Assembly: GCA_050303615.1 (NCBI GenBank)
Contig: JBNLCC010000076.1
Location: 1 to 45,890, forward strand
From: CAZDXJ01 sp050303615
GTDB taxonomy: Bacteria > Pseudomonadota > Gammaproteobacteria > Methylococcales > Methylomonadaceae
DNA length: 45,890 nt
Direction of reading: 5' to 3'
Notes under the pieces: model-generated
The model's input: the letters and a program-made list of their open reading frames with translations, nothing else
The model's database searches: none
Told to the model about the DNA's origin: nothing
Position numbers and translations under genes: made by a program
Shown here: piece by piece, positions 9,296 to 17,628 of the stretch
How the letters are laid out: every line of letters begins with the position of its first letter
How positions within the stretch are numbered: the stretch's first letter is position 1

Positions 9296-10297
9296 ATGGC
9301 GAACATCAGCTTCATGCATCAACATCAACCGGTTATACTCAATATCACCAACGGCGATTCCGCCGTTGCAATTATGCACCGGGCAAACATCCCGGGCGAT
9401 TATTTACCATGGCGCGACGTCCTGCATGAAGGACCGGTGCCGAACGGCCTATCATTGGAAGCACTGTCGACAATCAGGGCAGAATTTATCGCCGAACAAC
9501 AATGGGGCGATGCGGACCAAGTGGCGAGCGGCTTCCGGCAGCGGGATCAACTGCTGCAGCGCTGGCGTGAATATTCGAAGGTGATGCTGTGGTTCGAACA
9601 CGACCTGTACGATCAGCTGCAACTGCTGCAGATTCTGGATTGGTTTGCAGAGCAACCCTTTGTCCCAGGTCGATTAACCCTGATTTGTACCGAACAATAT
9701 CTGGGGGCCATAACCGCAGACGAATTAACAAGCTTAGTCTGCTTCGAACTGCCAATTAATGAACAACAATTATCACTTGCGCAAAGCGCATGGAGCGCAT
9801 TTCGCTCCGCCACGCCTGAACCGTGGGCCGCTTTATTACGGCAAGACATCTCGCAACTGCCGTTTTTGCACGATGCGATCATCCGGCTGTTGGAAGAATA
9901 TCCGCATCCGTACAACGGCCTTTCGCGAACTCAATCTCAAGCGCTAAGCCTAATCGCCGAACAGCAAATCACGCCCGTTCGATTGTTTGAGCTTTACCAA
10001 CGAACCGAACAACGGCGTTTTTTAGGCGATTTGACTTTCTGGGCCATATTGCGGCAAATGACCGTGTCAACTCCGCCCCTGCTGGAAGTTACAAACGGTA
10101 CTGATTTAACGATACCCCCTGCCGCTCCCGGACAAGAACTCAACATCACTGCTAGCGGCTTGCAAGCACTGCGCGGCGAACTCAGTTGGCTGCAATGTCA
10201 TCGGCTTGACCGCTGGTTGGGCGGTGTCCATTTGACGACGGAAAACGTCTGGTTTTGGGATGCGGAACAAAAACGATTATGCAGAACCGATCATTAA
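9296..10297 (+). CDS. DUF1835 domain-containing protein
   Basis: A 333-residue cytoplasmic protein. Residues 14-130 fit DUF1835: LNITNGDSAVAIMHRANIPG, LPWRDVLHEGPVPNGLS and the conserved VMLWFEHDLYDQLQLLQIL. The C-terminal half (about 180-330), with GLSRTQSQALSLIAEQQITP and a terminal DRWLGGVHLTTENVWFWD, is the companion domain usually found behind DUF1835. Function of the family is not established. There is no signal peptide or membrane segment. The start at ATG 9296 has CCAGG nearby; Met7 is an alternative. It stands alone between the TetR gene and a REP-type repeat. Confidence 0.85.
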   Translation: MANISFMHQHQPVILNITNGDSAVAIMHRANIPGDYLPWRDVLHEGPVPNGLSLEALSTIRAEFIAEQQWGDADQVASGFRQRDQLLQRWREYSKVMLWFEHDLYDQLQLLQILDWFAEQPFVPGRLTLICTEQYLGAITADELTSLVCFELPINEQQLSLAQSAWSAFRSATPEPWAALLRQDISQLPFLHDAIIRLLEEYPHPYNGLSRTQSQALSLIAEQQITPVRLFELYQRTEQRRFLGDLTFWAILRQMTVSTPPLLEVTNGTDLTIPPAAPGQELNITASGLQALRGELSWLQCHRLDRWLGGVHLTTENVWFWDAEQKRLCRTDH

Positions 10298-10365
10298 AAT
10301 CGCTTTCACCGGCGGCAGTAGAAAGCCCTTGGCTTAGCCGAAGGCACCGTCATTTCCGACGCAAT

Positions 10366-10393
10366 TAGGATGTGCTGAGCTACGAAGCGCATC
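10366..10393 (+). repeat. REP-type hairpin, copy A
   Basis: TAGGATGTGCTGAG, then TACGAAGCGCATC: a short imperfect hairpin (GATGTGC pairs with GCGCATC) in the 247-base gap between the DUF1835 gene and the DMT gene. Related units recur at 34735-34799 and on both sides of the RAYT remnant at 43601-43869, so it belongs to the window's REP family. The rest of the gap has a 7-base inverted repeat TCGCTTC/GAAGCGA (10465-10471, 10485-10491) without a following T-run. Confidence 0.6.
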
Positions 10394-10544
10394 AATCGCG
10401 CACTATGCACTGTCTCTACAGACATTTGTTGCAACGCTCCCGCCCTGAATTTTTGTTTTTTTAATCGCTTCGCGCCTCCCGCCGGAAGCGAAAGCCGGCT
10501 AAATATCCGGACACGGGTCTTCAAAAATTCACAGCATAAATACA

Positions 10545-11399
10545 TCAGCTATTTTTGGTCCGGCTTGTGACATTCATAATACCTGCACCAATAATCAAAG
10601 CACTGCCAATCAATGTGGTCAACAAAATCATTTCATCCCAGAACAGCCAGCCGAGGGTGACGGCATAGATCACGGTGCTGTAAGTGTAGGGGCCAACCTG
10701 ACCGGGATTAGCGATTTGATAAGCTCTGGTCATCAACAGTTGACCGGCGGTGCCGGCCAAACCAACGGCAGCCAGTAAAGGCCAAGTCCGGATATCCGGG
10801 GTATGCCATGCCCACAACAGGGGGACGGCGGACACCAGCGTGGCCAGAAATCCGAAGTAAAATACAATGCGAAAACCGGGTTCGGTGTTTGCCATATTAC
10901 GGATGGTCACTTTTGCCAAGCTGGCCAGCGCCGCCGCACCGACACCAACCAACGCCACCGGCTGGAATGTTTCCGAGCCGGGCCGTAATACAAATACCAC
11001 ACCCAGAAAACCGATAATAATAGCCCACAATGTTTTTTGCTTAATGCGTTCACCCAGCCACAACAGAGCAATGATCGGCAGAAAGAAAGGCGAGGACAAC
11101 TTGACTAATGCCGCTTCCGCCAATGGTAAATGGGCAATGACATAACAATATCCGTACATGGCGCCGACGCCTACTAAGGAACGCGTCAAATGCAGCGGGA
11201 AGCGTTGTGTTTTTAACTTGTGCCAACCCTGATGGGCAATGATAGGCAATAGAAAAAACAAACCGAAAAGATTACGGGCGAACACCAGCATTTCCTGGGG
11301 CTCGTCTTGGGAAAGATACTTAATCAACGCAGCCATCACCGCCAACATCAATTCTCCTAGTAGTAGAAAAAATGCGCCTTTCGCTAAATCATTGGACAT
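10545..11399 (-). CDS. DMT-superfamily transporter, EamA type
   Basis: A 284-residue, very hydrophobic protein with about ten predicted membrane helices in two EamA repeats (about residues 6-135 and 150-280). Typical marks are FARNLFGLFFLLPII, LGERIKQKTLWAIIIGFLGV at the end of repeat one, and GQLLMTRAYQIANPGQVGPY plus LFWDEMI in repeat two. Family members export amino acids, metabolites or drugs across the inner membrane; the substrate cannot be assigned. It stands alone, with gaps on both sides, so it is probably monocistronic. Confidence 0.9.
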   Translation of the reverse strand: MSNDLAKGAFFLLLGELMLAVMAALIKYLSQDEPQEMLVFARNLFGLFFLLPIIAHQGWHKLKTQRFPLHLTRSLVGVGAMYGYCYVIAHLPLAEAALVKLSSPFFLPIIALLWLGERIKQKTLWAIIIGFLGVVFVLRPGSETFQPVALVGVGAAALASLAKVTIRNMANTEPGFRIVFYFGFLATLVSAVPLLWAWHTPDIRTWPLLAAVGLAGTAGQLLMTRAYQIANPGQVGPYTYSTVIYAVTLGWLFWDEMILLTTLIGSALIIGAGIMNVTSRTKNS

Positions 11400-11864
11400 A
11401 TTACATCTGCATAAAACGGTTAGTTTATCGGCTACAAATAGAAATTTTAACCCGCAAAGTCAAGATAGTATTTATGGATTCTGCAAAAATCAATATATCG
11501 GACATATAGGCCACGCCCACTAAAATAATTGACGAGCTCTGCTCAAAAGATCGTCAATAGGTTGTCACATAGAAATTGTTCAATAAATGAAATTCGTAAA
11601 CCGGACTTTTAAGTCCGACGCGTTTTTGTCAGGTATCTGATAAATTGTCTGGCCCTGCTCAACATAACAGCTTAAACGCTTCCTTTAGGCAATTCTTCCT
11701 TGCCATGAACATGGTTTTCTAAATTCAATTCATATCTAAAAAAACAGTAGGTTATTCGTCACTGACCACTGGCAATCAGGTTAATTTGATCTCCATCAAA
11801 ACTGGTCACGATTTTGCTTAAGCTGTTAATAATTTTTCTATATTAAATTAATTATGGAGGCAAA
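11400..11864. other. 465-base divergent intergenic region with two inverted repeats
   Basis: No convincing coding frame. It contains an 8-base inverted repeat ATTGACGA/TCGTCAAT (11528-11535, 11551-11558) and a compact palindrome CGGACTT-TT-AAGTCCG (11602-11617) followed by CGCGTTTTT. The latter could be a hairpin, but no gene ends nearby that it would terminate, so an operator or mobile-repeat origin is as likely. The region separates the DMT gene (minus) from the unknown gene at 11865 (plus) and should hold both promoters. Confidence 0.4.
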
Positions 11865-12320
11865 ATGTTTGAACACAAGAACCTTGACGGAAAATGGAAT
11901 CGTGTTATTCCTTCAACCGATGTCTTTCTGAACGGCGATATCCTTGAATGCCGTGAAACGGTCGGGGCCGAACCCGAAAAGATCAGTCGCCAGCAATATG
12001 CTGTGGTCGGTAACCGTTTGGTTGAACGCAGCTTACCGCCCGAATCGATCGGCGATACTTGGTCCCACGATGACGGTAAATCGCCTTGGTGGGGCTCAGT
12101 TAATAATCCGCCGCATATGGGTATTATCGCCGATTTCAATAGCCACAACGGCGGTCTACATCGCATCCCCTTGGATGTAACTCACAATGTGATCGGCTTT
12201 GCCAGCGAGGGTGAGGAAATCATTCTCACCAAGGGTTCTTACACGGTTAAACGCAAAAACGATGACAAAGAGCTAAGCGCACCGTCGATGCGCGAATTGC
12301 GTGAACTGTATTTTGCGTAA
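11865..12320 (+). CDS. Hypothetical protein, 151 aa
   Basis: I do not recognise this family. A strong Shine-Dalgarno (ATGGAGGCAAA) stands 5-7 bases before ATG 11865, which argues that it is translated. The protein is soluble and charged, without a signal peptide or membrane helix. It opens FEHKNLDGKWNRVIP, has a tryptophan-rich centre (DTWSHDDGKSPWWGSVNNPP) and ends with APSMRELRELYF. The alternation of short hydrophobic strands suggests a mainly beta fold (inference). It ends 98 bases before the convergent lipase gene. Function unknown. Confidence 0.75.
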   Translation: MFEHKNLDGKWNRVIPSTDVFLNGDILECRETVGAEPEKISRQQYAVVGNRLVERSLPPESIGDTWSHDDGKSPWWGSVNNPPHMGIIADFNSHNGGLHRIPLDVTHNVIGFASEGEEIILTKGSYTVKRKNDDKELSAPSMRELRELYFA

Positions 12321-12418
12321 GCCGCAACTGCACCGGTTTGGCCGTCTCTCGATTTGAGCCACAGCATAGCGAATGGTATTGCCGCCGATTGCCGGTCAAA
12401 TGCCGGATAGCGACGTAT

Positions 12419-13351
12419 TTAATTACGTTTTTTAGCGTAGGCCAGTAGTTTTTGACGATATTCATCCATGCTGTGATCACTCAGCAGAGCCCTGCCCACC
12501 GTGGTCAGCCAGCGAATGAAGACGTACGGAGCCTGCCAGAAAATGTCCGGGCTTATTCGGACCTTGGTATTAGCAGCAGTCCCCGAGATAAATACCAAAT
12601 TGCCGTAATGAGCATAACCGGATATATAGTTCAAGGCTATTTTCGATAACCAGCGTGTGCCGTTTATGGGTATCAGGCGCAATATCGATAATATGATTGT
12701 CAGGCTGTAGCCTAAAGGCATTCTGGCCACACCGTCTCCGGCATTGACAACTCGATATACGGGCGTTTTTATAGGCTCGAAAAATGCCTCATCCGCTGTT
12801 CGTGGGCAACCGAAGGTATAGGTCGCGCCGCTGCTATCGGAGCCGAAAACCCGCGTAGCGATTAAAGCCAAAGCTCCACCGAGGGAATGCCCCGTAATAT
12901 ATAAGGGAAGCTTGCCGCTTTTGTTGTGCTTATCCAACGATTTTTTAATCAAGGTTTGCACTTTGTCAAAACCATCGAGGAACCCCTGATGAACCCTGCC
13001 GCCCTCCGGAAATTCAACAAGCGGTAATTTAATATCGACCATCACATCGCGTATGTCTTTCAATTCCGTCCCCCTGAACGCGAGGACCAACATACCATCG
13101 GACACATCCGTAGCCGGTTTTTGAATCAATATGGCTTGTGTTCCGCTTTTGGAATAGTAATCGAGCACTTGGAAACCTACTTTATTCAATTCCGGTCCAA
13201 TGGCGTTGTCTTCGCCGGTTTTCGAGGGAAATTTTTCATACACAAGTCTGCTAATCTCGGCCATGAGCCAAGCCGTGCGATCTGAATAGGCCGCCCGTTT
13301 GACGGGTGGTTTCGTTGCAAACTTAATATCTTCAAAAAATGTATTAGTCAT
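12419..13351 (-). CDS. Lipase class 3 family protein (alpha/beta hydrolase)
   Basis: A 310-residue protein with the Lipase_3 signature: oxyanion-side motif LAFRGTE (90-95), RVHQGFLDGFDKV (120-131), nucleophile elbow ITGHSLGGALA with Ser156, then TFGCPRTAD and VNAGDGVARMPLG with Asp206 as likely acid. His293 in DHSMDEY near the C-terminus is the probable catalytic His (His248 in GYAHYG is the alternative). Family enzymes hydrolyse triacylglycerols or other esters. No signal peptide is visible, so export is not supported by sequence. It begins 21 bases after the amylase gene on the same strand, so the two are probably co-transcribed. Substrate unknown. Confidence 0.88.
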   Translation of the reverse strand: MTNTFFEDIKFATKPPVKRAAYSDRTAWLMAEISRLVYEKFPSKTGEDNAIGPELNKVGFQVLDYYSKSGTQAILIQKPATDVSDGMLVLAFRGTELKDIRDVMVDIKLPLVEFPEGGRVHQGFLDGFDKVQTLIKKSLDKHNKSGKLPLYITGHSLGGALALIATRVFGSDSSGATYTFGCPRTADEAFFEPIKTPVYRVVNAGDGVARMPLGYSLTIILSILRLIPINGTRWLSKIALNYISGYAHYGNLVFISGTAANTKVRISPDIFWQAPYVFIRWLTTVGRALLSDHSMDEYRQKLLAYAKKRN

Positions 13352-13372
13352 ACCGTATTTCCTCCTATAAAA

Positions 13373-15280
13373 TCAATCTTCGCGTTTGAGCACGATAGCG
13401 CCATAAGCCGGGATCGGCACATCATCAATCCGGAAAGCCTGACCGCCACCGCGGGTCCGCTCGGGATAACCGCCAAGGTTAAATTCAGGCCAGCTGGTAT
13501 TTGCCAATTCCCGGTAGCGACCCGAAACCCCGACCCGGTAATTCCGCCAATCCCTCCCGCGAAAGTTTAGCACTACCAAATACTTACCATTGTCGCGCGT
13601 AAACGCGACGATGCCATTACCATCATGGATGTGCGTTATGGAAATGTTGTTCCAGGCAAAAGCAGCCGGGTCGTTTTTGCGGATTTCAATTATTTTCTTA
13701 AACCACTGACGGACCTTGCCGCGGCCCACGTCGTTTTCATACTCGCTGAGATTCAGCCGATCATCCCACCAAGTATCGCCGGTTCCCGGATTGTAGTCCT
13801 TCAACTTGCCATCATCCTGGCCGAATTGCATCCACTCACCGGCTTCCTGTCCCATGAAAATCATGGGGATGCCGCGAGCAAGTATGGTGCCGGCTGCCGC
13901 TATCTGATCCATCTCCCAGCCCTTGCCGTCACAGGCGCGTTTGGCAATACGATCGTCGGTATTACCCACTTCATCGTGAGATTCCGTATAAACCAAAGCG
14001 TCCTGCCAACTGTCCCCGAAAACAGTGAAGACATTTTTCAGGTGGTCGAGATGCCCCCCGGTAAGGACGGCCTTGAAATGATCGTGGAAGGCATCCGTCC
14101 ATTGAGCATCGAAAGGGCCATGCCAGTCACCGCCCCAACTGCTATCAATTCGCTCCTTGGTCACCCACCAAGTGTTAGGAAGCTCTTCGGCAATTAAGAT
14201 AATACCCGGATGAACCGCTTTTGTTTTCGCCCGAATTTCCCGCAAAAAATTCCAGCCGCCCCCGGAACCAGGCCGGCGTATATTTCCGTCTGATTGGTTA
14301 TGGATTGGCCGGGTAAAGTCGAAACGAAAACCATCGATGTGATATTCCCTCGCCAGATAAACGATATTCTGCACGAAGAAATGGCGGGCAACATCGTTAT
14401 CGAAATTGACCATCGGTCCCCATACCGTGTCACCGTCGTAGTAAGTGGCGTCATCGGTTGTCCACAAGATATTGTCGCTGGGGCTGCCATGGTTATAGAC
14501 GACATCGAGAATCACCGAGATACCGTGTTGATGAGCGGTATCCACCAACTTTTTCAGATCGTCAGGCTGGCCATAAGCTGACTCAACCGCATAAAAGAAG
14601 GAGGGGTTGTAACCCCAACTATGATCCATGGGAAACTCATTGATCGGCAATAACTGAATCGTGGTGATACCAAGGTTGTTCAGGTAATCGTTGTTACCGT
14701 TTTTATTTAATTCCTCTGTAATCTGCTGCAACGGGTTTAGCCCGGTGTTTCGCTCGGTAAAGCGTAAGGGATGGAGCTGATAAATAACATGGCGTTTCCA
14801 TTCCGGAGAGTGCCATCCCGTGTCGCCCCAAGGATAATCCGAACTGACCGTAACGATTGACTTACTACCCAATCCGGAATTCTCAACATTGCGAGCGGCC
14901 GGGTCCTGCTGCAACTGATTGGGACCACCGCCTTCGTTCAGCATGAACTGATACTTGTCGCCGGACGCAGGTGGTCGTGCAAAATTGGCATCCGTGCCCT
15001 TAAACCACCAGAACTTGCCGTCCGGCGTTTTATTGAGGTCGACCGCTTTCGACTCGCCGTTGGTAAAATCGCCGACTAGCCTTACCCTGGTTACAGCCGG
15101 TTTCGCATGGATAATCGCATACCATTGGTCACCTTGCTTGTAAAATCCCGGCGGTTGATTCCAGATAAAGGCTGGATCGCCGTTGAGCCACCCGACATCC
15201 GCCCGCGCTGGATAAGGTGACAGGGTGGCCAACAAAACCAGAACTACCGCACTGATAAAACGTCGCAAAGATATTAGCAT
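13373..15280 (-). CDS. Secreted GH13 alpha-amylase-family glycoside hydrolase with N-terminal CBM48-like domain
   Basis: A 635-residue protein with a Sec signal peptide (residues 1-27, cleavage after ARA). Residues 30-150 look like an E-set/CBM48 domain (VTRVRLVGDFTNG). The catalytic barrel carries all four GH13 regions: DVVYNH (259-264), GFRFD with nucleophile Asp321, IAEE with acid Glu365, and ESHDE with Asp436. A C-terminal beta domain ends at about 635. The architecture resembles branching-enzyme/trehalohydrolase-like GH13 proteins, but secretion suggests action on external or periplasmic alpha-glucans; exact specificity is open. The lipase gene follows 21 bases downstream. An inverted repeat GACTAG/CTAGTC at 15438-15457 lies 158 bases upstream of the start. 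Confidence 0.92.
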   Translation of the reverse strand: MLISLRRFISAVVLVLLATLSPYPARADVGWLNGDPAFIWNQPPGFYKQGDQWYAIIHAKPAVTRVRLVGDFTNGESKAVDLNKTPDGKFWWFKGTDANFARPPASGDKYQFMLNEGGGPNQLQQDPAARNVENSGLGSKSIVTVSSDYPWGDTGWHSPEWKRHVIYQLHPLRFTERNTGLNPLQQITEELNKNGNNDYLNNLGITTIQLLPINEFPMDHSWGYNPSFFYAVESAYGQPDDLKKLVDTAHQHGISVILDVVYNHGSPSDNILWTTDDATYYDGDTVWGPMVNFDNDVARHFFVQNIVYLAREYHIDGFRFDFTRPIHNQSDGNIRRPGSGGGWNFLREIRAKTKAVHPGIILIAEELPNTWWVTKERIDSSWGGDWHGPFDAQWTDAFHDHFKAVLTGGHLDHLKNVFTVFGDSWQDALVYTESHDEVGNTDDRIAKRACDGKGWEMDQIAAAGTILARGIPMIFMGQEAGEWMQFGQDDGKLKDYNPGTGDTWWDDRLNLSEYENDVGRGKVRQWFKKIIEIRKNDPAAFAWNNISITHIHDGNGIVAFTRDNGKYLVVLNFRGRDWRNYRVGVSGRYRELANTSWPEFNLGGYPERTRGGGQAFRIDDVPIPAYGAIVLKRED

Positions 15281-15524
15281 TGCAAAGCCCTCCTAATCGA
15301 GAACAGCGAGGTTTGTAAGATTGAACCCTTCGTTTTTGCAAGAAAACGACTGCAAGGTATTGCGCCTCCTTTCCCGGGGGCGTGCGCATATTAAACAGTC
15401 AGTTGTTGAGACTTATATAACACAGAACAAGCTCATTGACTAGCACTTAAACTAGTCTGCATATTAGGCGAATAGACATTACCTTTTTGGAAAACGACTT
15501 GGGTTCTGTTGGGTGCCATTTTTT

Positions 15525-16046
15525 TCATGTACTGTGCACTCCATTGTCAGGCTGATCGACAAGAAACACAACCGCAACCAACACACATACGTATAGACCG
15601 TCTCTGGGAGCACCTTCTATGGCAACTTTCTCTAATCCGGATATCTCCCAGCCTCTACCGCAATAGGCGTCCTCTATACAGCTCGTTGATTGTTCAAGAG
15701 ACTGTTTTGTTGTGCAATTTACTTCCGCATGTTCTACGATGATTGAAGCCTTTGTCGGATCCTGGTTAACTCCAATAAAAAGGGAAGCTGCCACGTTATA
15801 GCTGTTCGACGCTGCATAAGCGTAGGCCATTGGCAGGAAAACGCCATTCTCTGTGAATTTTTTTAACTCTTCCTTGCTATGGACAATTTGCCAATTGGGA
15901 GGAATAAAGGAAGACACCTTGATCGCATTGGCCGCCATAATATTCGCATCCAATTCCGCCGCATCAAAAGCGGAAAGCTCCGTTTTTCCGTATCCTATAC
16001 CGGAAGTGACATATGCCTTACCCGTTTTCTTGTGCCAGCCATACAT
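15525..16046 (-). CDS. Pyruvoyl-dependent arginine decarboxylase-like protein (PvlArgDC family)
   Basis: A 173-residue protein that follows the PvlArgDC pattern throughout: TSGIGYGKTELSAFDAAELD, the processing site KVSSFIPP, GVFLPMAYAYAASN, ASLFIGVNQDPTKASIIVEH and RGWEISGLEKVAIEG. In the archaeal enzyme the proenzyme cleaves itself between two serines to make a beta chain and an alpha chain with an N-terminal pyruvoyl group that decarboxylates arginine to agmatine. Here the pair is Ser45-Ser46, and Glu105 or Glu108 sits where the catalytic Glu is expected. Length equals the usual 160-195 residues. GGGAGGAA about nine bases upstream supports ATG 16046. No other polyamine gene is adjacent, so its role (agmatine/polyamine supply or acid resistance) is inference. 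Confidence 0.8.
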   Translation of the reverse strand: MYGWHKKTGKAYVTSGIGYGKTELSAFDAAELDANIMAANAIKVSSFIPPNWQIVHSKEELKKFTENGVFLPMAYAYAASNSYNVAASLFIGVNQDPTKASIIVEHAEVNCTTKQSLEQSTSCIEDAYCGRGWEISGLEKVAIEGAPRDGLYVCVLVAVVFLVDQPDNGVHST

Positions 16047-16191
16047 ATTGCTCAGTTCCTCCCGGAATATTCATCCTTGATAGTATACGCACACAACAGG
16101 GCTGTAAAAACCTGAAAATTCGGATTCGTTGCGTGTCCTTAAAATTTGTTTTCCTATATGCGTAGATTGCGGGTGGTGATAGGCACTTTGT

Positions 16192-16216
16192 CGGGTTGCG
16201 AACAGCATGCAACCCG
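16192..16216. repeat. Short hairpin repeat
   Basis: Perfect inverted repeat CGGGTTGC/GCAACCCG (16192-16199, 16209-16216) with a 9-base loop in the gap between the decarboxylase-like gene and the VOC pseudogene. There is no T-run on either side, so it is more likely a dispersed hairpin repeat than a rho-independent terminator. Confidence 0.45.
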
Positions 16217-16327
16217 GTCTACGCTGCTATATCAATCCGTCGCCATGCCGAAAATTTTGCTATCAGCCAGCAAAAAACTCAGCAGAGGAAGACTGTGACG
16301 CGGCCAGATGCCTAATTGAGCACGGTA

Positions 16328-16712
16328 TTATGCATTCTGATAGTTCGATACTTCGATAAGGTTCCCGTCCGGATCCCGGAAGTATACCGAGAAAATCGGA
16401 CCCACGGCCCCGGTTCGATGAACAGGGCCTTCCAGGACGTCAATATCGTGAGCGCGCAGGTAATCAAGAACTTTGGTGATCGGGGTCATAGTGACAAAGC
16501 ACAAATCAGCCGATCCCGTAGTCGGGAACTCCGCTTTTGGCTCAAATTCATTTCCGTGTTCATGCAAATTGATTTTTTGCTCCGAATAACAGCGCTTTTC
16601 TCCCGTTCCCAAACGTGCTGGCTTTCATACCGAGCACCTGCGTGTAGAAGGCACAGGTTACTTCAATATCTTTGACTGTCAGCACAATATGGTCGATTGC
16701 TTCTATTTTCAT
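16328..16712 (-). pseudogene. VOC/glyoxalase family protein, frameshifted
   Basis: The N-terminal part, from ATG 16712, reads MKIEAIDHIVLTVKDIEVTC and on to FYTQVLGMKASTFGNGRKAL, then hits TGA at 16560-16562. The C-terminal part is in another frame: QKINLHEHGNEFEPKAEFP, GSADLCFVTM and SVYFRDPDGNLIEVSNYQ, ending at 16328. Together they make one complete VOC-superfamily protein of about 127 residues, of the type often labelled virulence protein or YwkD-like. The frames join near 16575-16590, where about two bases are missing (or one is extra) next to a run of six T. Either the gene is a recent pseudogene or the read has a homopolymer error. The metal-binding His, Gln/Glu pattern of VOC proteins is otherwise preserved. 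Confidence 0.82.
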
Positions 16713-16927
16713 TGCCGCATCCCGCTTTCCTCAGTACATGGCGCTGGTCTTCGATTAATGACGAATTTGAGCGGATGGTAACGTTCAAATTCACTGCGCT
16801 CAACGCCGCTGAAATCGCCTGATTTCTGGCGAACCAACCAGTCAAGGTTCCGTTTGCGATGTATACTTGAAGGCGGAAATACTGCCATGGTTTGTAGGTG
16901 ATCGCGCACAGAAAATATTGTATGCAT
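16709..16927 (-). CDS. Uncertain small ORF overlapping the VOC gene start
   Basis: 72 codons from ATG 16927, ending in a TGA that overlaps the VOC ATG by 4 bases (ATGA), an arrangement typical of translationally coupled genes. The sequence (for example RNLDWLVRQKSGDFSGVERS) is charged, soluble and matches no family I know. The Shine-Dalgarno is weak. It could be a small upstream gene, a remnant, or chance; the coupling-like overlap is the only real support. Confidence 0.3.
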   Translation of the reverse strand: MHTIFSVRDHLQTMAVFPPSSIHRKRNLDWLVRQKSGDFSGVERSEFERYHPLKFVINRRPAPCTEESGMRQ

Positions 16928-16953
16928 GGTATAGCATTCAGCATACCCGTTCA

Positions 16954-16983
16954 ATGAAACAAAGTTGCATGAAACAAAGTTGC
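16954..16983. repeat. Perfect 15-base tandem repeat (two units)
   Basis: ATGAAACAAAGTTGC occurs twice head to tail (16954-16968, 16969-16983), immediately upstream of the palindromic operators at 16997-17034. It may be a small slippage duplication in the promoter region of the TetR-ABC operon. Confidence 0.7.
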
Positions 16984-16996
16984 CCCACCCGATAAT

Positions 16997-17034
16997 ATTT
17001 GGTAAAAATACCAAATCTTTGGTATCCTTACCAA
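16997..17034. promoter_or_regulatory. Two tandem palindromic operators upstream of the TetR-ABC transporter operon
   Basis: Two inverted repeats with the same core and spacing: ATTTGGTA-AAAA-TACCAAAT (16997-17016) and TTGGTA-TCCT-TACCAA (17019-17034). They lie 28 bases before the GTG start of the TetR gene and beside a -10-like GATAAT (16991-16996). This is the expected form of an autoregulatory TetR operator; the shared TTGGTA-N4-TACCAA core is seen directly, binding is inferred. Confidence 0.6.
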
Positions 17035-17061
17035 TATGTTTTCCGGCGGTGGAGATTTGCC

Positions 17062-17628
17062 GTGAGCGTCAAACAAAACATTCTGCAGGCCGGCATGGCT
17101 TTATTGAAGCAACAAGGCTTCGCCGCCTTGACCCAGCCGCAAGTGGCTAAGGCTGCCGGCTGCAAGCAAAGCCACCTGACTTACTATTTTCCGACCCGCA
17201 ATGATTTGCTGTTGGCCATCGCTGAATATTCGGTCGACACGATGTTGGCCGAGTTGACCGGACGCCTGGCTGAAAAACCGCAGCGGCAAACCCTGTCTGA
17301 CGCTATCGTGCACAATGTCGTCGAAGGATTGCCGCCGCGCGTCTTGCTGGGACTGGCTGTCGCCGCCGATAACGATCCGGCCATTCGGCAACAACTGAGC
17401 AGACTGATTGACCATGTTCGCGCTACCATTAAAATGGTGCTGAAAAAGTCCGGACTAGCCTCGGACGACGATGCGGCATTGCTGTTCCATGCCGTGGTCG
17501 TCGGCCTGGCCGTGATGCACCAGGCGCGGCAGACCGGAGAGTCGGCCAGGGAAATTCAGTCCGGCGTCGATGTGATCATTAACAAACTAACGCCTTGTTC
17601 CATCAACTCTGCAGGCGATCGGCGATGA
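17062..17628 (+). CDS. TetR family transcriptional regulator of the HlyD/ABC operon
   Basis: A 188-residue protein. The start is GTG 17062, preceded by GGTGGAG at 17048-17054; the longer in-frame start (TTG 16999) falls inside the operator and has no ribosome site. The HTH is at about residues 5-50 (ILQAGMALLKQQGFAALTQP, then AAGCKQSHLTYYFPTRNDLL), followed by a short helical ligand domain. It is the first gene of a four-gene operon and overlaps the next gene by 4 bases. The layout recalls the CecR-ybhGFSR system of enterobacteria, in which the TetR protein represses the transporter it is transcribed with (comparison, not proof). Confidence 0.88.
   Translation: MSVKQNILQAGMALLKQQGFAALTQPQVAKAAGCKQSHLTYYFPTRNDLLLAIAEYSVDTMLAELTGRLAEKPQRQTLSDAIVHNVVEGLPPRVLLGLAVAADNDPAIRQQLSRLIDHVRATIKMVLKKSGLASDDDAALLFHAVVVGLAVMHQARQTGESAREIQSGVDVIINKLTPCSINSAGDRR

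Noticed and set aside
11602..11625. Rho-independent terminator (hairpin then CGCGTTTTT)
   Set aside because: No plus-strand gene ends before it, and the T-run is separated from the stem, so the terminator call is not supported.
16999..17061. Longer N-terminus for the TetR regulator (TTG start)
   Set aside because: The codon lies inside a palindromic operator and has no ribosome site; GTG 17062 has GGTGGAG upstream and begins at the HTH.
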